64,000 bases of DNA, from positions 744,001 through 808,000 of the forward strand of contig CAVSBW010000001.1 of the NCBI GenBank assembly GCA_963726295.1, read 5' to 3'. Origin of the DNA: DASSQJ01 sp963726295. Lineage in GTDB: Bacteria; Actinomycetota; Actinomycetes; Actinomycetales; Dermatophilaceae. Both the position numbers and the translations under genes were made by a program. The notes under the pieces are model-generated. The model had not been told where the DNA came from. It saw nothing but the letters and a program-made list of their open reading frames with translations, and did no database searches. Within the stretch, counting starts at the first letter, position 1; the number at the start of each line of letters is the position of its first letter. Of the stretch, positions 16,968-25,435 are shown in pieces.

Positions 16968-17523
16968 CGAGCCGCGGCATCGACGACGCCCGGGCCTCGG
17001 TCTCGCCGACCACCTCGAACCCCGCCTTCTCGAACATCGCGCGGGTGCCGACGAAGGCCATCGTCGTGTCCATCCGGCGTGTGCCGGGGTCGACCGGGTA
17101 GGCCTCGACCGCTGGGGCGCCCCGCGACGCGGCGTACTCCACCGCCCCCTCGATGAGCGGGCGGGACACCCCCTTCCTGCGGTGGCCGCCACGGACGACG
17201 ACGCAGATGATGCTCCACACCGGGACGTCGTCGACGGGGTGGATCTTCGTGCTGTGCACGAGACGGGGGATGTCGGACCGTGCGCCGATGTTGCACCACC
17301 CCACGGGTACGTCGTCGAGGTACGTGACGACGCCCGGCGGGTCGTCACGCTCGCAGAGGCGCCGCATCGCCCGCTCTCGGCTGCCCTCGCCCAGCTCCTC
17401 GATCTCCTTCAGCCGCAGCCGGTGCGACAGGCACCAGCAGTGGGTGGCCCGCCGGTTGGGGTTGATGACGTCGCCGAAGTCCTCGAACCGTTCCGGGGTC
17501 ACCGGGTGCGTCTCCCATCGCAT
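16948..17523 (-). CDS. GNAT-family N-acetyltransferase
   Basis: A 191-residue GNAT protein. An N-terminal part rich in aromatic and Cys residues (ATHCWCLSHRL) is followed by the acyl-CoA motif ICVVVRGGHRRKGVSRPLIEGAVEYA and a C-terminal MFEKAGFEVVGETEA. Substrate unknown. The start at 17523 (MRWETHPVTPERFEDF) gives a normal N-terminus; longer in-frame extensions run into the tetR promoter and are unlikely. Confidence 0.82.
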   Translation of the reverse strand: MRWETHPVTPERFEDFGDVINPNRRATHCWCLSHRLRLKEIEELGEGSRERAMRRLCERDDPPGVVTYLDDVPVGWCNIGARSDIPRLVHSTKIHPVDDVPVWSIICVVVRGGHRRKGVSRPLIEGAVEYAASRGAPAVEAYPVDPGTRRMDTTMAFVGTRAMFEKAGFEVVGETEARASSMPRLVMRRTV

Positions 17524-17627
17524 GGGTCCACCCAACCAACACCCGCCGACACGGCTCCTGAACCGGTGCCACCTCCGATGCCGGCCACGGCACAGCCGGC
17601 GCCCGATGGCCGGGGCTCGACACAGGG

Positions 17628-17663
17628 CTGAACAAGCGTTTAGAATACTGAACATGCGTTCAG
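17628..17663. promoter_or_regulatory. Twin TetR operators overlapping the promoter and start codon
   Basis: Two related palindromes lie 20 bp apart: CTGAACAAGCGTTTAG (17628-17643, imperfect) and CTGAACATGCGTTCAG (17648-17663, 6-bp perfect arms). A -10-like TAGAAT (17641-17646) sits between them, and the tetR ATG (17654) lies inside the second. This predicts tight autoregulation and a leaderless transcript. Confidence 0.6.
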
Positions 17664-18328
17664 CAGGCTCCGGCCCCGATCCTGCCGCCACCGACCCCGA
17701 CCGCACCGCCCGGGCCGGCATCCGCGACGCCGCCCTCAGCCTCTTCGCCGAGCGCGGGCCCGACGCCGTCACGGTCCGCGAGATCGCCACGGTCGCCGGC
17801 GTCTCGCCGGCCCTGGTCCTGCACCACTACGGCAGCAAGGACGGCCTGCGCGCCGCCGTGGACGAGCACGCGGCGGCGACCTTCGACGCGATGCTCGCCG
17901 AGCTCGGCGACGGCGGGATGGACGAGGCCCTCACCGGCGGCAGCACGGCCTCGCTGGCCGAGGCGTTCGCGGCGGGCTTCCCGGAGGGCTCCCCGCTGCC
18001 GGCCTACCTGCGGCGCCTGCTGCTCTCCGGCGACCCGGTCGCCGACGCCCTCTTCGCCCGCTGGCACGCGATGACCCTCCAGGTGCTCGACCAGCTCGAG
18101 CGCACCGGCATCGCGACACCCAGCCGCGACCCCGCCGTGCGGGCGGCCCTCCTGCTCGCCAACGACCTCGCCGTCGTCCTGCTCGCCCCACAGCTGCGAG
18201 CGGTCATGGGTGAGGGCGTGCTGACCCCGCGCGGCATCGAGCGCTGGGCCGCCGAGGCCACCGACATCTACACCCACGGGGCGTTCCGTGCCGAGGCGCC
18301 CCCACCGACAGGAGGAGAGCAGAGATGA
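17654..18328 (+). CDS. TetR-family repressor of the adjacent ABC transporter
   Basis: A 224-residue regulator with an N-terminal TetR helix-turn-helix (GIRDAALSLFAERGPDAVTVREIATVAGVSPALVLHHYGSKDGL, about 25-68) and an all-helical ligand domain. ATG 17654 is chosen because it follows a -10-like TAGAAT by about 7 bases and no ribosome site exists, which suggests a leaderless mRNA. It overlaps the ABC ATPase start (ATGA), so repressor and exporter form one operon; the inducer is probably an exported compound. Confidence 0.9.
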   Translation: MRSAGSGPDPAATDPDRTARAGIRDAALSLFAERGPDAVTVREIATVAGVSPALVLHHYGSKDGLRAAVDEHAAATFDAMLAELGDGGMDEALTGGSTASLAEAFAAGFPEGSPLPAYLRRLLLSGDPVADALFARWHAMTLQVLDQLERTGIATPSRDPAVRAALLLANDLAVVLLAPQLRAVMGEGVLTPRGIERWAAEATDIYTHGAFRAEAPPPTGGEQR

Positions 18329-19266
18329 GCACCGACGACGTCGTCCGGATCGAGGCGCTGGTCAAGAAGTTCGGGTCCTTCCGGGCCCTCGACGGCCTGG
18401 ACCTCGACGTCCGGCCGGGGGAGGTCCACGGCTTCCTGGGCCCAAACGGCGCCGGCAAGTCCACGACCATCCGGGTGCTGCTCGGCCTGGCCCGCGCCGA
18501 CGGAGGCACCGTGCGCCTCTTCGGCGGTGACCCGTGGCACGACGCCCCGCGCCTGCACGAGCGCCTCGCCTACCTCCCCGGTGACGTCTCGCTCTGGGGC
18601 GGGCTCACCGGCGGGCAGTGCCTCGACGTGCTGGCCGCCAGCCGCGGCGGCCTCCACCCGGCCCGCCGCGCCGACCTCGTGGAGCGCTTCGACCTCGACC
18701 CCACCAAGCGCGCCCGCGACTACTCCAAGGGCAACCGGCAGAAGGTGGCGCTCGTGGCCGCGCTCGCCACCGACGCCGAGCTCCTCGTGCTCGACGAGCC
18801 GACCTCGGGCCTGGACCCGCTGATGGAGCGCACCTTCCAGGACGTGGTCCGCGAACGTCGGGCCCAGGGCACCACGGTGCTGCTGTCCAGCCACATCCTC
18901 GCCGAGGTCGAGGCCCTCGCCGACCGGGTGAGCATCATCCGGCACGGCCGTACCGTCACCACGGGAACGCTGCGCGACCTGCGCCGCCACACCCGAACGG
19001 CCGTGCACGCCGTCACCGGCCGACCGCCCGAGGGGCTCGGCGAGATGACCGGTGTCGCCGAGATCGCCACCGAGCGGCTCGACGGACACCTCGACACCCG
19101 GTTCACCATCGACCCGGCCCACCTGGACGATGCCGTCGGCGCCCTCCACCGAGCCGGCATCCACACCCTGACCGTCACCCCGCCCAGCCTCGACGAGCTG
19201 TTCCTCAGCACCTACGAGGACGACCCCGGGGAGGTCGGGCGCGACCGCGAGGAGGTGTCGTCGTGA
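18325..19266 (+). CDS. ABC transporter ATP-binding protein (exporter type)
   Basis: A 313-residue ABC ATPase with Walker A GPNGAGKST (about 39-47), Q-loop region LAYLPGDVSLW, a signature region around RARDYSKGNRQKVALVAAL (so DYSKGN replaces the LSGGQ core), Walker B LLVLDEPTSGLD and H-loop LLSSHIL. The C-terminal extension is typical of drug/polyketide exporters of the DrrA type. The previous gene's stop overlaps its ATG, and the permease gene overlaps its stop (GTGA). Confidence 0.93.
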   Translation: MSTDDVVRIEALVKKFGSFRALDGLDLDVRPGEVHGFLGPNGAGKSTTIRVLLGLARADGGTVRLFGGDPWHDAPRLHERLAYLPGDVSLWGGLTGGQCLDVLAASRGGLHPARRADLVERFDLDPTKRARDYSKGNRQKVALVAALATDAELLVLDEPTSGLDPLMERTFQDVVRERRAQGTTVLLSSHILAEVEALADRVSIIRHGRTVTTGTLRDLRRHTRTAVHAVTGRPPEGLGEMTGVAEIATERLDGHLDTRFTIDPAHLDDAVGALHRAGIHTLTVTPPSLDELFLSTYEDDPGEVGRDREEVSS

Positions 19267-20837
19267 CCGGCCTGCGGAGCCTGCTCGGCATCCAGTGGCG
19301 CACGAAGCGGCGCAGCGTGCTCGTCTGGGTGCTGGCCCTCGTCGGAAGCCTGGCCGGCACCGCCTTCTCGATCGCGAGCCTGTACGACACCCCCGCGAAG
19401 GTGCAGTCGTACGCCGATGCCGTGGCGACCGACGCACTCGTCGCCATCAACGGCCGGGTCGAGGGCATCGACACCCTCGGCGGCATCGTGCAGGACGAGT
19501 TCGGCTTCATGGCCAGCTTCCTGATGCCGCTGTTCGGGCTGGCGCTCGTCGCCGGGCTCACTCGCCGCGAGGAGGAGACCGGGCGGACGGAGCAGCTGCT
19601 GGGCGGCCGGGTCGACCGGCGGGTGCCGGTCGTTTCGGCCCTCCTCGTGGTGCTGGTCGCCGTCGCCGCCACGGTCGTCGGGTCTGCCGCGGCGCTCGTG
19701 GCGGCCGGCGTGCCGACGAGCGGGTCGGTGCTCTACGCCCTCGCCCTGGGAATGCTGACCCTCGTCTTCGCTGCGCTGGCGGCGCTGGTCGCGCAGGTGG
19801 TGCTGCACTCCCGCGGCGTCTACGCCGTCACCCTGGCCGTCCTCGGGGCCGCCTACGTCCTGCGCGGCGTCGGCGACGTCAAGGGCTGGTGGGTCACCTG
19901 GCTCAGCCCGCTCGGCTGGGTGGAGAAGGCCGCGCCGTTCGACTCGCAGCGTTGGTGGGTGCTCGCCGTGCCGGCCGTGGTGGCCGTGGCCCTGGCCGGC
20001 GCCGCGGTGGCCCTCGCCGCCCGGCGCGACCTGGGCAGCGCGCTGTGGCGCCGGGGCGCGGGCCCGGCCGGGGCGTCGGGCCGGCTGGTCCGCCCGATCG
20101 GCCTTGCCGTCTACGTGCACCGGATGTCGTTCGCGGGCTGGCTGGTCGGGTCCGTGGTGCTGGCCGCTGTGATGGGCGCGCTGGCCCAGGAGATGCTCGA
20201 CGCCGTGCTCGGGAACCCCTCCTTGTCGGGCTTCATGGACCTCACCGGCGACAACCCCGCCGACGCCTTCCTCGCCGTGGTCGAGGTCTACCTCGCGGTG
20301 CTCGCCTGCGGGTACGTCGTCCAGTCGATCGGGTCGCTGCGCCGCGAGGAGGTCGAGGGCCGCCTCGAGCCCCAGCTGGCCGGCACCGTGCCGCGGTGGC
20401 GCTGGCTGGCGGCGCACGTCGTCGTGGTCGTGGGCGGCCTCGTCGTCATCACCGCGGTGTCGGCGGTCGTCTTCGGGCTCACCACCGCGTGGTCGACCGG
20501 CGACTCCGGCTACGTCGGCACGCTCCTCTCCGCGGGGTTCGCCTACCTGCCGGCGGTGCTCGTGCTCGCCGGGCTGGCCGTGGCGCTGTTCGGGCTGCTG
20601 CCGCGCGCGTACGCCGTGGCGTGGGCGGCCTTCGGGGTGGTCGCGTTCATCGCCTTCCTGGGTGCCGGCCTGCAGATGCCGCAGTGGATGCTCGACCTGG
20701 CGCCCACGACGCACGTCGGCAACCCGCCGCAGGGTGAGGTCGAGGCGAGCGCGCTCGTGGCGCTCTCGGCCGTGGCCGCGGCCCTGCTCGTGGGGGGCTT
20801 CGGGGCGTTCCGTCGGCGGTTCGTGCCGCAGGGCTGA
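19263..20837 (+). CDS. ABC exporter permease (polyketide antibiotic exporter type)
   Basis: A 524-residue membrane protein with about 12 hydrophobic segments in two similar halves. Each half carries a motif of the kind RREE (LTRREEETGRTEQLLGGRV and LRREEVEGRLEPQLAGTV), a mark of the large fused permeases linked to tetronasin/polyketide export. GTG 19263 overlaps the ATPase stop. With the ATPase it would form a complete exporter controlled by the upstream TetR protein. Confidence 0.9.
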   Translation: MTGLRSLLGIQWRTKRRSVLVWVLALVGSLAGTAFSIASLYDTPAKVQSYADAVATDALVAINGRVEGIDTLGGIVQDEFGFMASFLMPLFGLALVAGLTRREEETGRTEQLLGGRVDRRVPVVSALLVVLVAVAATVVGSAAALVAAGVPTSGSVLYALALGMLTLVFAALAALVAQVVLHSRGVYAVTLAVLGAAYVLRGVGDVKGWWVTWLSPLGWVEKAAPFDSQRWWVLAVPAVVAVALAGAAVALAARRDLGSALWRRGAGPAGASGRLVRPIGLAVYVHRMSFAGWLVGSVVLAAVMGALAQEMLDAVLGNPSLSGFMDLTGDNPADAFLAVVEVYLAVLACGYVVQSIGSLRREEVEGRLEPQLAGTVPRWRWLAAHVVVVVGGLVVITAVSAVVFGLTTAWSTGDSGYVGTLLSAGFAYLPAVLVLAGLAVALFGLLPRAYAVAWAAFGVVAFIAFLGAGLQMPQWMLDLAPTTHVGNPPQGEVEASALVALSAVAAALLVGGFGAFRRRFVPQG

Positions 20838-20870
20838 CCGCCCGGCGCGCGAGGTCCCTCGGGCCACGGA

Positions 20871-20897
20871 CGTCACACGCGGCCGGCCGGCGGTGTC
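20871..20897 (+). promoter_or_regulatory. Candidate ECF41-type promoter
   Basis: CGTCACA (20871-20877), a 16-bp spacer and TGTC (20894-20897) differ by one base per element from the published ECF41 promoter pattern TGTCACA-N16-CGTC. It lies upstream of the carboxymuconolactone decarboxylase gene, the usual ECF41 target. The 113-bp gap contains nothing else recognisable. Confidence 0.45.
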
Positions 20898-20950
20898 TTG
20901 AGGGTGACGGCGGGCGCGACCGGCGACCGCCCGGACCCGAGGAGGCCCCC

Positions 20951-21526
20951 ATGGCCAGCACGTACCGCATCCCCGCCACCCCGCTCACCGGCGTTCGCGG
21001 CCGGCTCGTCGAGGCGTGGGCCCGGCGCACCTTCGGCCAGGTCCCCGACGGGGCATACGTCTACGCCCACCACCCGCGGGTGTTCCGCGACGTCATGGGC
21101 TTCGAGCGGCGGGTGCAACGGTGGTCCGAGCTCGACCCGCAGCTCACCGCCCTCGCCACCATGGCGGCGGCGGCGGTCGTCGGCTGCTCGTGGTGCCTGG
21201 ACTTCGGCTACTACATGACCCACCACGAGGGCCTCGACGAGGCCAGGGCTCGCGAGGTGCCCCGCTGGCGCGACTCCGAGGTGTTCACCGACCTCGAGCG
21301 CGACGTGCTCGAGTACGCCGAGCAGCTGACGGCCACGCCACCGGTGGCCGACGAGGCACTGAGCATGCGGCTGCAGCAGGCGCTCGGCGTGCCTGCCGTC
21401 GTCGAGCTGACCCAGGTGGTGGCGCTGGAGAACATGCGCTCGCGCTTCAACCTGGCCGCGGGCCTGGAGTCGCAGGGCTTCGCGCAGGCGTGCGACCTCC
21501 CTCTCGCCGTACCCTCGGCCCCGTGA
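20951..21526 (+). CDS. Carboxymuconolactone decarboxylase-family protein
   Basis: A 191-residue AhpD-like protein. The redox motif appears as CSWC (VVGCSWCLDFGYYMTHHEGLD), with the downstream helix typical of CMD domains. A gaggagg ribosome site precedes ATG 20951. Members of this family next to ECF41 sigma factors are their usual target genes, probably in defence against reactive or oxidised compounds. The stop overlaps the sigma-factor start (GTGA). Confidence 0.88.
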   Translation: MASTYRIPATPLTGVRGRLVEAWARRTFGQVPDGAYVYAHHPRVFRDVMGFERRVQRWSELDPQLTALATMAAAAVVGCSWCLDFGYYMTHHEGLDEARAREVPRWRDSEVFTDLERDVLEYAEQLTATPPVADEALSMRLQQALGVPAVVELTQVVALENMRSRFNLAAGLESQGFAQACDLPLAVPSAP

Positions 21527-22452
21527 GCGACAGGCCCGGTGGGGGAGGCGAGGTGCCCGACCCCGTGACGCCCGACGGCGTGACGCCCGACGCCGCTGCG
21601 TTCGACGACCTGCGGCCGCTCCTCTTCACCGTCGCCTACGAGATGCTCGAGGTGGCCGCGGACGCCGAGGACGTCGTGCAGGACGCGTGGCTGCGCTGGT
21701 CGACGGTGGACCGCGGGGCCGTGCGCGACGAGCGTGCCTACCTCGTGCGCGTCGTCGCCCGGCTGGCGCTCAACCGCCTCCGCACGCTCTCGCGCCGGCG
21801 CGAGACCTACGTCGGCAGCTGGCTGCCCGAGCCGCTGGTCACCGTGCCCGACGTCGCCGACGACGTCGAGCTGGCCGACAGCGTCTCGACGGCGATGCTG
21901 CTGGTCCTCCAGGCCCTGACGCCGCTGGAGCGGGCGGTCTTCGTGCTCCGCGAGGTGTTCGACGTCCCCTACGACGAGGTCGCCGAGGCGGTGGGCCGCA
22001 GCCCCGCCGCGGTGCGGCAGGTGGCGCACCGGGCCCGGGAGTCGGTCGCCGCCCGCCGCCCCCGGCGCGAGGTCGACCGCGCCGAGCACGCCCGGGTCGT
22101 CGAGCGCTTCCGGGCCACCGCCCAGACCGGTGACGTCATGGCGCTTGCCCAGCTGCTCGCACCCGACGTCGTGCTCGTCACCGACGGCGGCGGCCTGCGG
22201 AAGGCCGCGCTGCGCCCGATCGAGGGCCGCGACAAGGTGATGCGGTTCCTCGCCGCGGTGACGCCCGCGGACGTCGAGGTCGAGGTCCGGCTCGTCGACG
22301 TCGGGGGGATGCCGGGGCTGCTCGCCGTCGTCGGCGGCGAGGTCGACTCGGTCATCACCCTGGACGCGCGCGACGGCGTCGTCTCGAGCCTCTACTTCGT
22401 GCGGAACCCAGAGAAGCTGACCCGCTTGGGCGGCGTGCACCTGACCCGCTGA
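21523..22452 (+). CDS. ECF41-family (SigJ-like) RNA polymerase sigma factor
   Basis: A 309-residue ECF sigma factor with region 2 (LLFTVAYEMLEVAADAEDVVQDAW), region 4 (LTPLERAVFVLREVFDVPYDEVAEAVGRS) and a C-terminal SnoaL-like domain that replaces an anti-sigma factor. The three family-specific motifs are present as WLPEP, DGGG(L)RK and NPEKL. GTG 21523 overlaps the CMD stop, so target and sigma factor form a coupled operon, consistent with positive autoregulation. Confidence 0.92.
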   Translation: MSDRPGGGGEVPDPVTPDGVTPDAAAFDDLRPLLFTVAYEMLEVAADAEDVVQDAWLRWSTVDRGAVRDERAYLVRVVARLALNRLRTLSRRRETYVGSWLPEPLVTVPDVADDVELADSVSTAMLLVLQALTPLERAVFVLREVFDVPYDEVAEAVGRSPAAVRQVAHRARESVAARRPRREVDRAEHARVVERFRATAQTGDVMALAQLLAPDVVLVTDGGGLRKAALRPIEGRDKVMRFLAAVTPADVEVEVRLVDVGGMPGLLAVVGGEVDSVITLDARDGVVSSLYFVRNPEKLTRLGGVHLTR

Positions 22453-22473
22453 CCACCGTCCCCGGGCACCGCA

Positions 22474-22512
22474 TCGGGGGCCACCCGTGGGCGACGCCCG
22501 GGCGGCCCCCGA
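22474..22512. terminator. Hairpin between convergent genes
   Basis: TCGGGGGCC (22474-22482) and its perfect complement (22504-22512) enclose a loop that itself pairs (GGGCG-ac-GCCC). It lies between the sigma-factor stop and the convergent membrane-protein stop. Confidence 0.6.
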
Positions 22513-22534
22513 CGGGTTCGGCCGGTGACGGCGC

Positions 22535-23176
22535 CTAGGAGGTGCGCGCCACTTTCCGCCACAGCACGACGAGAGGGTGCTGACCGGACGGGTGGCCCCA
22601 CGGCTCCTGCCGGGTCACGGGCACGTTGGGGGCGACGGCCGCGACCACGCGGTGCAGCCGGACGAGGGGGGTGATGGCCCGGCGGCGGACGACGCGCACC
22701 TCGGGCTCGACGGCCGAGCGGAGGTGGACGCCGAGCAGGTGGCGCTCCACGCCGTGCACCTGGGCGGGGTTGGAGCGCTCGACGCGGGTCTCGCCGTAGA
22801 CGGCGAGGACGTCGGCCCAGGGGTGGACGACCTGGGGGTGCTCGGGGGTGGCGGCGAACCACACGCCCCGGTGGCCGATGACGACCTGCGGGCGGCGGGC
22901 CCAGAGCCAGCCCCAGACGGCGATGACCGCGGCGGTGGCGGCCACGACGCCCGCGACGAGCGGGGTCCAGTGCTCGTGGGCGGTGAGGGCGGCGACGACA
23001 ACGGCCGCGACGAGGACGGCCGCGGCGGCCTGGGCGACGGTGGCGGGGCGGCGGGCGACGTGGGTGGGCTCGGCGCCACCGGTGGCGTCGTAGACGGAGA
23101 CGGGGCGGGCGGGGGTCTCCCGGCGGGCGTGGCGGCCCTGCGACGCGAGCGCGGGCTCGAGGCGGTGCTGCGACAT
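22535..23176 (-). CDS. Membrane protein with two adjacent helices and a PH-like C-terminal half
   Basis: A 213-residue protein. A hydrophilic N-terminus (about 45 residues) precedes two close membrane segments (about 47-67 and 72-92), then a cytosolic half beginning PQVVIGHRGVWFAATPEHPQVVHPWADVLAVYGET, which resembles small bacterial PH-domain membrane proteins. Function unknown. ATG 23176 follows a ggaggga ribosome site, so it is preferred over the longer frame to 23287. Confidence 0.7.
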   Translation of the reverse strand: MSQHRLEPALASQGRHARRETPARPVSVYDATGGAEPTHVARRPATVAQAAAAVLVAAVVVAALTAHEHWTPLVAGVVAATAAVIAVWGWLWARRPQVVIGHRGVWFAATPEHPQVVHPWADVLAVYGETRVERSNPAQVHGVERHLLGVHLRSAVEPEVRVVRRRAITPLVRLHRVVAAVAPNVPVTRQEPWGHPSGQHPLVVLWRKVARTS

Positions 23177-23341
23177 CGTCCCTCCGAACGAATCGATCGA
23201 AGCCCCTGCTTCTGTCGACACTCTCGTCCGGGGTGACACGCCCGACCAGCGCAACGCCGGGACTAGGACCCAACGGGTGAGGGGCATCGGCCGTTGGGAC
23301 GATGCGGCGTATCAGCGGGGCCCGTGGCTGGTCCTGTTGAC

Positions 23342-23527
23342 ATGAGGACCATCCGGCGGCGTCCCTCGCGTCGCAGCCACCACCCGGCCGTCAGCTGTGA
23401 CGCGCTCGGGCGCTGGCGCTGGGAGTGCCCGTGCGGGGCCGGCGCCCGCAGCGGTGCCGGTCACGACGACTGGCACTGGTTGGTCACCGCGGCGCTCGTG
23501 CACGAGCAGAGCCAGGCGGGGGAGTAG
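23342..23527 (+). CDS. Small CxC protein, paralogue 2
   Basis: A 61-residue basic protein related to the one at 14798-14977. Shared positions include SHHP, GRW-W-C-CGA, TAALVH and the terminal GE. Here CPC replaces CAC and the region after CGA is longer (ARSGAGHDDWHW). Start context is weak. Function unknown. Confidence 0.55.
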   Translation: MRTIRRRPSRRSHHPAVSCDALGRWRWECPCGAGARSGAGHDDWHWLVTAALVHEQSQAGE

Positions 23528-23586
23528 CCCTCGGCCTCATCCACGACGTCTGCTGCCGGCCCGCCCGAGGCGAGGCCTGGGCAGGA

Positions 23587-23624
23587 CGAGGGGCCCGGGC
23601 GTGGTCAGCCACCCGGGCCCCTCG
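23587..23624. terminator. Bidirectional hairpin terminator
   Basis: CGAGGGGCCCGGG (23587-23599) pairs perfectly with 23612-23624 across a 12-nt loop. It lies between the small CxC gene and the convergent small secreted-protein gene. Confidence 0.75.
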
Positions 23625-23647
23625 GGGCGCCCCGCCTCAGGGACGCC

Positions 23648-23902
23648 CTATCCCCGCTCGGGGATGTGACGGCCGGCGACGGCGAAGCCGCCGGTCAGGT
23701 CGTCGGAGCGGACGAGCTGGGTGCCGACCCGGCGCAGCGGGCACTCGGGTGCGGGCTTGGCGGCGGACGCCGACGTGATGCCGGGGAGCGGCGGCAGCGG
23801 CAGCCCGGGGTCGACCTTCGCGGTCGCCGTCTGGGCGCCGACGACGGTGGTGAGCAGCAGGCCCGCGGTCAGGGCGGCCGCGCGGATCTGGTTGCGGTAC
23901 AT
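23648..23902 (-). CDS. Small secreted protein
   Basis: An 84-residue protein with a clear signal peptide (MYRNQIRAAALTAGLLLTTV, cleavage probably after ATA near residue 28) and a short mature part rich in Pro and Leu (GLPLPPLPG). ATG 23902 has a ggagga ribosome site. No family recognised. Confidence 0.7.
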   Translation of the reverse strand: MYRNQIRAAALTAGLLLTTVVGAQTATAKVDPGLPLPPLPGITSASAAKPAPECPLRRVGTQLVRSDDLTGGFAVAGRHIPERG

Positions 23903-24086
23903 GGTGTCCTCCGTGGGGGTGGTGTCGTGGTGACCTCTCCACCGTCGCGCCGGGCCACCATCGGCCACATCCGGCACAACCCCTCAGAACACCCCCCAGA
24001 CCCCTCAGATCCGGATGCAACGACCCTGGGTCGCACCGCTCGGACGGGCCATGGACCCCGGCCCAAGGGCTCGCGACACTGGGGAG

Positions 24087-25435
24087 GTGCCAACCGCCGT
24101 CGTGGGAAGGACGGACGAGCTCGGCCGGCTCTCGGACCTCGTCCGTGGTGCCCAGGACGGCCGGTTCGGTGCGGTGGTCGTGCGCGGCGAGGCCGGGATC
24201 GGGAAGACGACGCTGGTGCGGGCCGCGTGCGAGCGGGCCGGAGGAGACGTCCTGGTGCTGTGGGGGTCGTGCCTGCCGTTGACGTCGGTGGCGGTGCCGT
24301 TGATCGGTCTACGGAGCGCCGTGCGGGTGCTGGCGCCGGGTGACCGTCCGTCGTCCTGCGGGGCCATTCGGACGACGCCGAGCGCGCCGCCGCTGGGCAG
24401 GCACCGTCGGGCCCAGTGCCCGTGACGTTCGACGACTGGCTCACCGACGAGGCCTCGCGGCGGCACGTCGTCCTGGTCGTCGACGACGTCCAGTGGCCCG
24501 ACCCGCAGACCCTCGACGTGCTGATGTACGTCCTCGCAGGGCCGGCGGGGCGGGCCCTGGCGGTTCTGCTGACCGAGCGCTCCAGCGAGGTCGGGGCGGA
24601 GCACCCGCTGCGGCGGTGGCTCGCAGACGTGCGCCGGCTGCCGGGGGTCGAGGAGGTGGGCCTCGGGCCGCTGTCACGGGAGGCGATGGGCGAGCAGGTG
24701 GCGCAGGTGATGGGCGGACCGGCGCACACCTCGCTCGTCGACGAGGTGTACGCGCGCAGCAGTGGCAACCCGTACTTCGCGCAGCTGCTCGTCGCGGGGC
24801 TGGAGCTGTCGGAGACGACGCTGCCGGCACACCTGCCGGAGGAGCTGAGCTCGGCGGCCGTGCGGGGGTGGACGGAGCTGTCGGACGACGCGCGGCGGCT
24901 GGCCGTGTCGCTCGCGGTGGCGGGGGGCCCGGTGTCCCGGCGGGCGCTGGAGCGGGTCGCCGACGTGGCCGACCTGGACGACCCCGCAGCGGCGCTGCGC
25001 GAGGCGCGGGACGCGGGGCTCCTCGAGCACGGCAGGACCGGCTCGTGGTGGTTCCGGCACCCGTTGCAGGCCGAGGCCCTGGAGCAGGGGCTCCCCGCCG
25101 AGAGCCGTCGGGTGCTGCACGCCGGGTTCGCGTCCGGCTACGCGGAGGACGTCGAGGACGGGCTGACCCCTGAGCTGGCGGAGACGGTCTCGGACCACCA
25201 CCTGCTGGCCGGCCACCCCTCCGAGGCCTACGAGTGGGCGTTGACCGCCGCCGACGCGATGGACCAGGAGGGCAGCCTCCCCGGGGCCCTGCGGATGCTG
25301 CGCCGCGCGGCCGACCTGCGACCCGAGGTGGACGACGCGGCGAGCTCGCACATCTCGAACATCCTGCGCAAGACCGGCACGGCGAATCGCGTCGAGCTCG
25401 CGGCCTGGGCCACCCGGACGGGGCCGAGGCATTGA
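24087..25435 (+). pseudogene. Decayed LuxR-family ATPase regulator
   Basis: Remains of a large LuxR/MalT-like regulator. The first frame (from GTG 24087) has VVGRTDELGRL and Walker A RGEAGIGKTTLVRAA and ends at 24425. The second frame carries RPSVVLRGHSDDAERA, FDDWLTDEASRRHVVLVVDDVQWPD (Walker B) and runs to 25435. The switch between 24343 and 24362 needs one lost base. The C-terminus keeps only the second half of the LuxR DNA-binding domain (HISNILRKTGTANRVELA), joined directly to the helical region, so an internal deletion also occurred. Intact relatives are usually about 900 residues; this has about 440. Confidence 0.8.

Noticed and set aside
17648..17663. LexA box upstream of the tetR-ABC operon
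   Set aside because: The core GAAC-N4-GTTC fits, but both outer positions differ from the consensus and a second related palindrome lies 20 bp away, so a TetR operator pair is more likely. Binding should still be tested.
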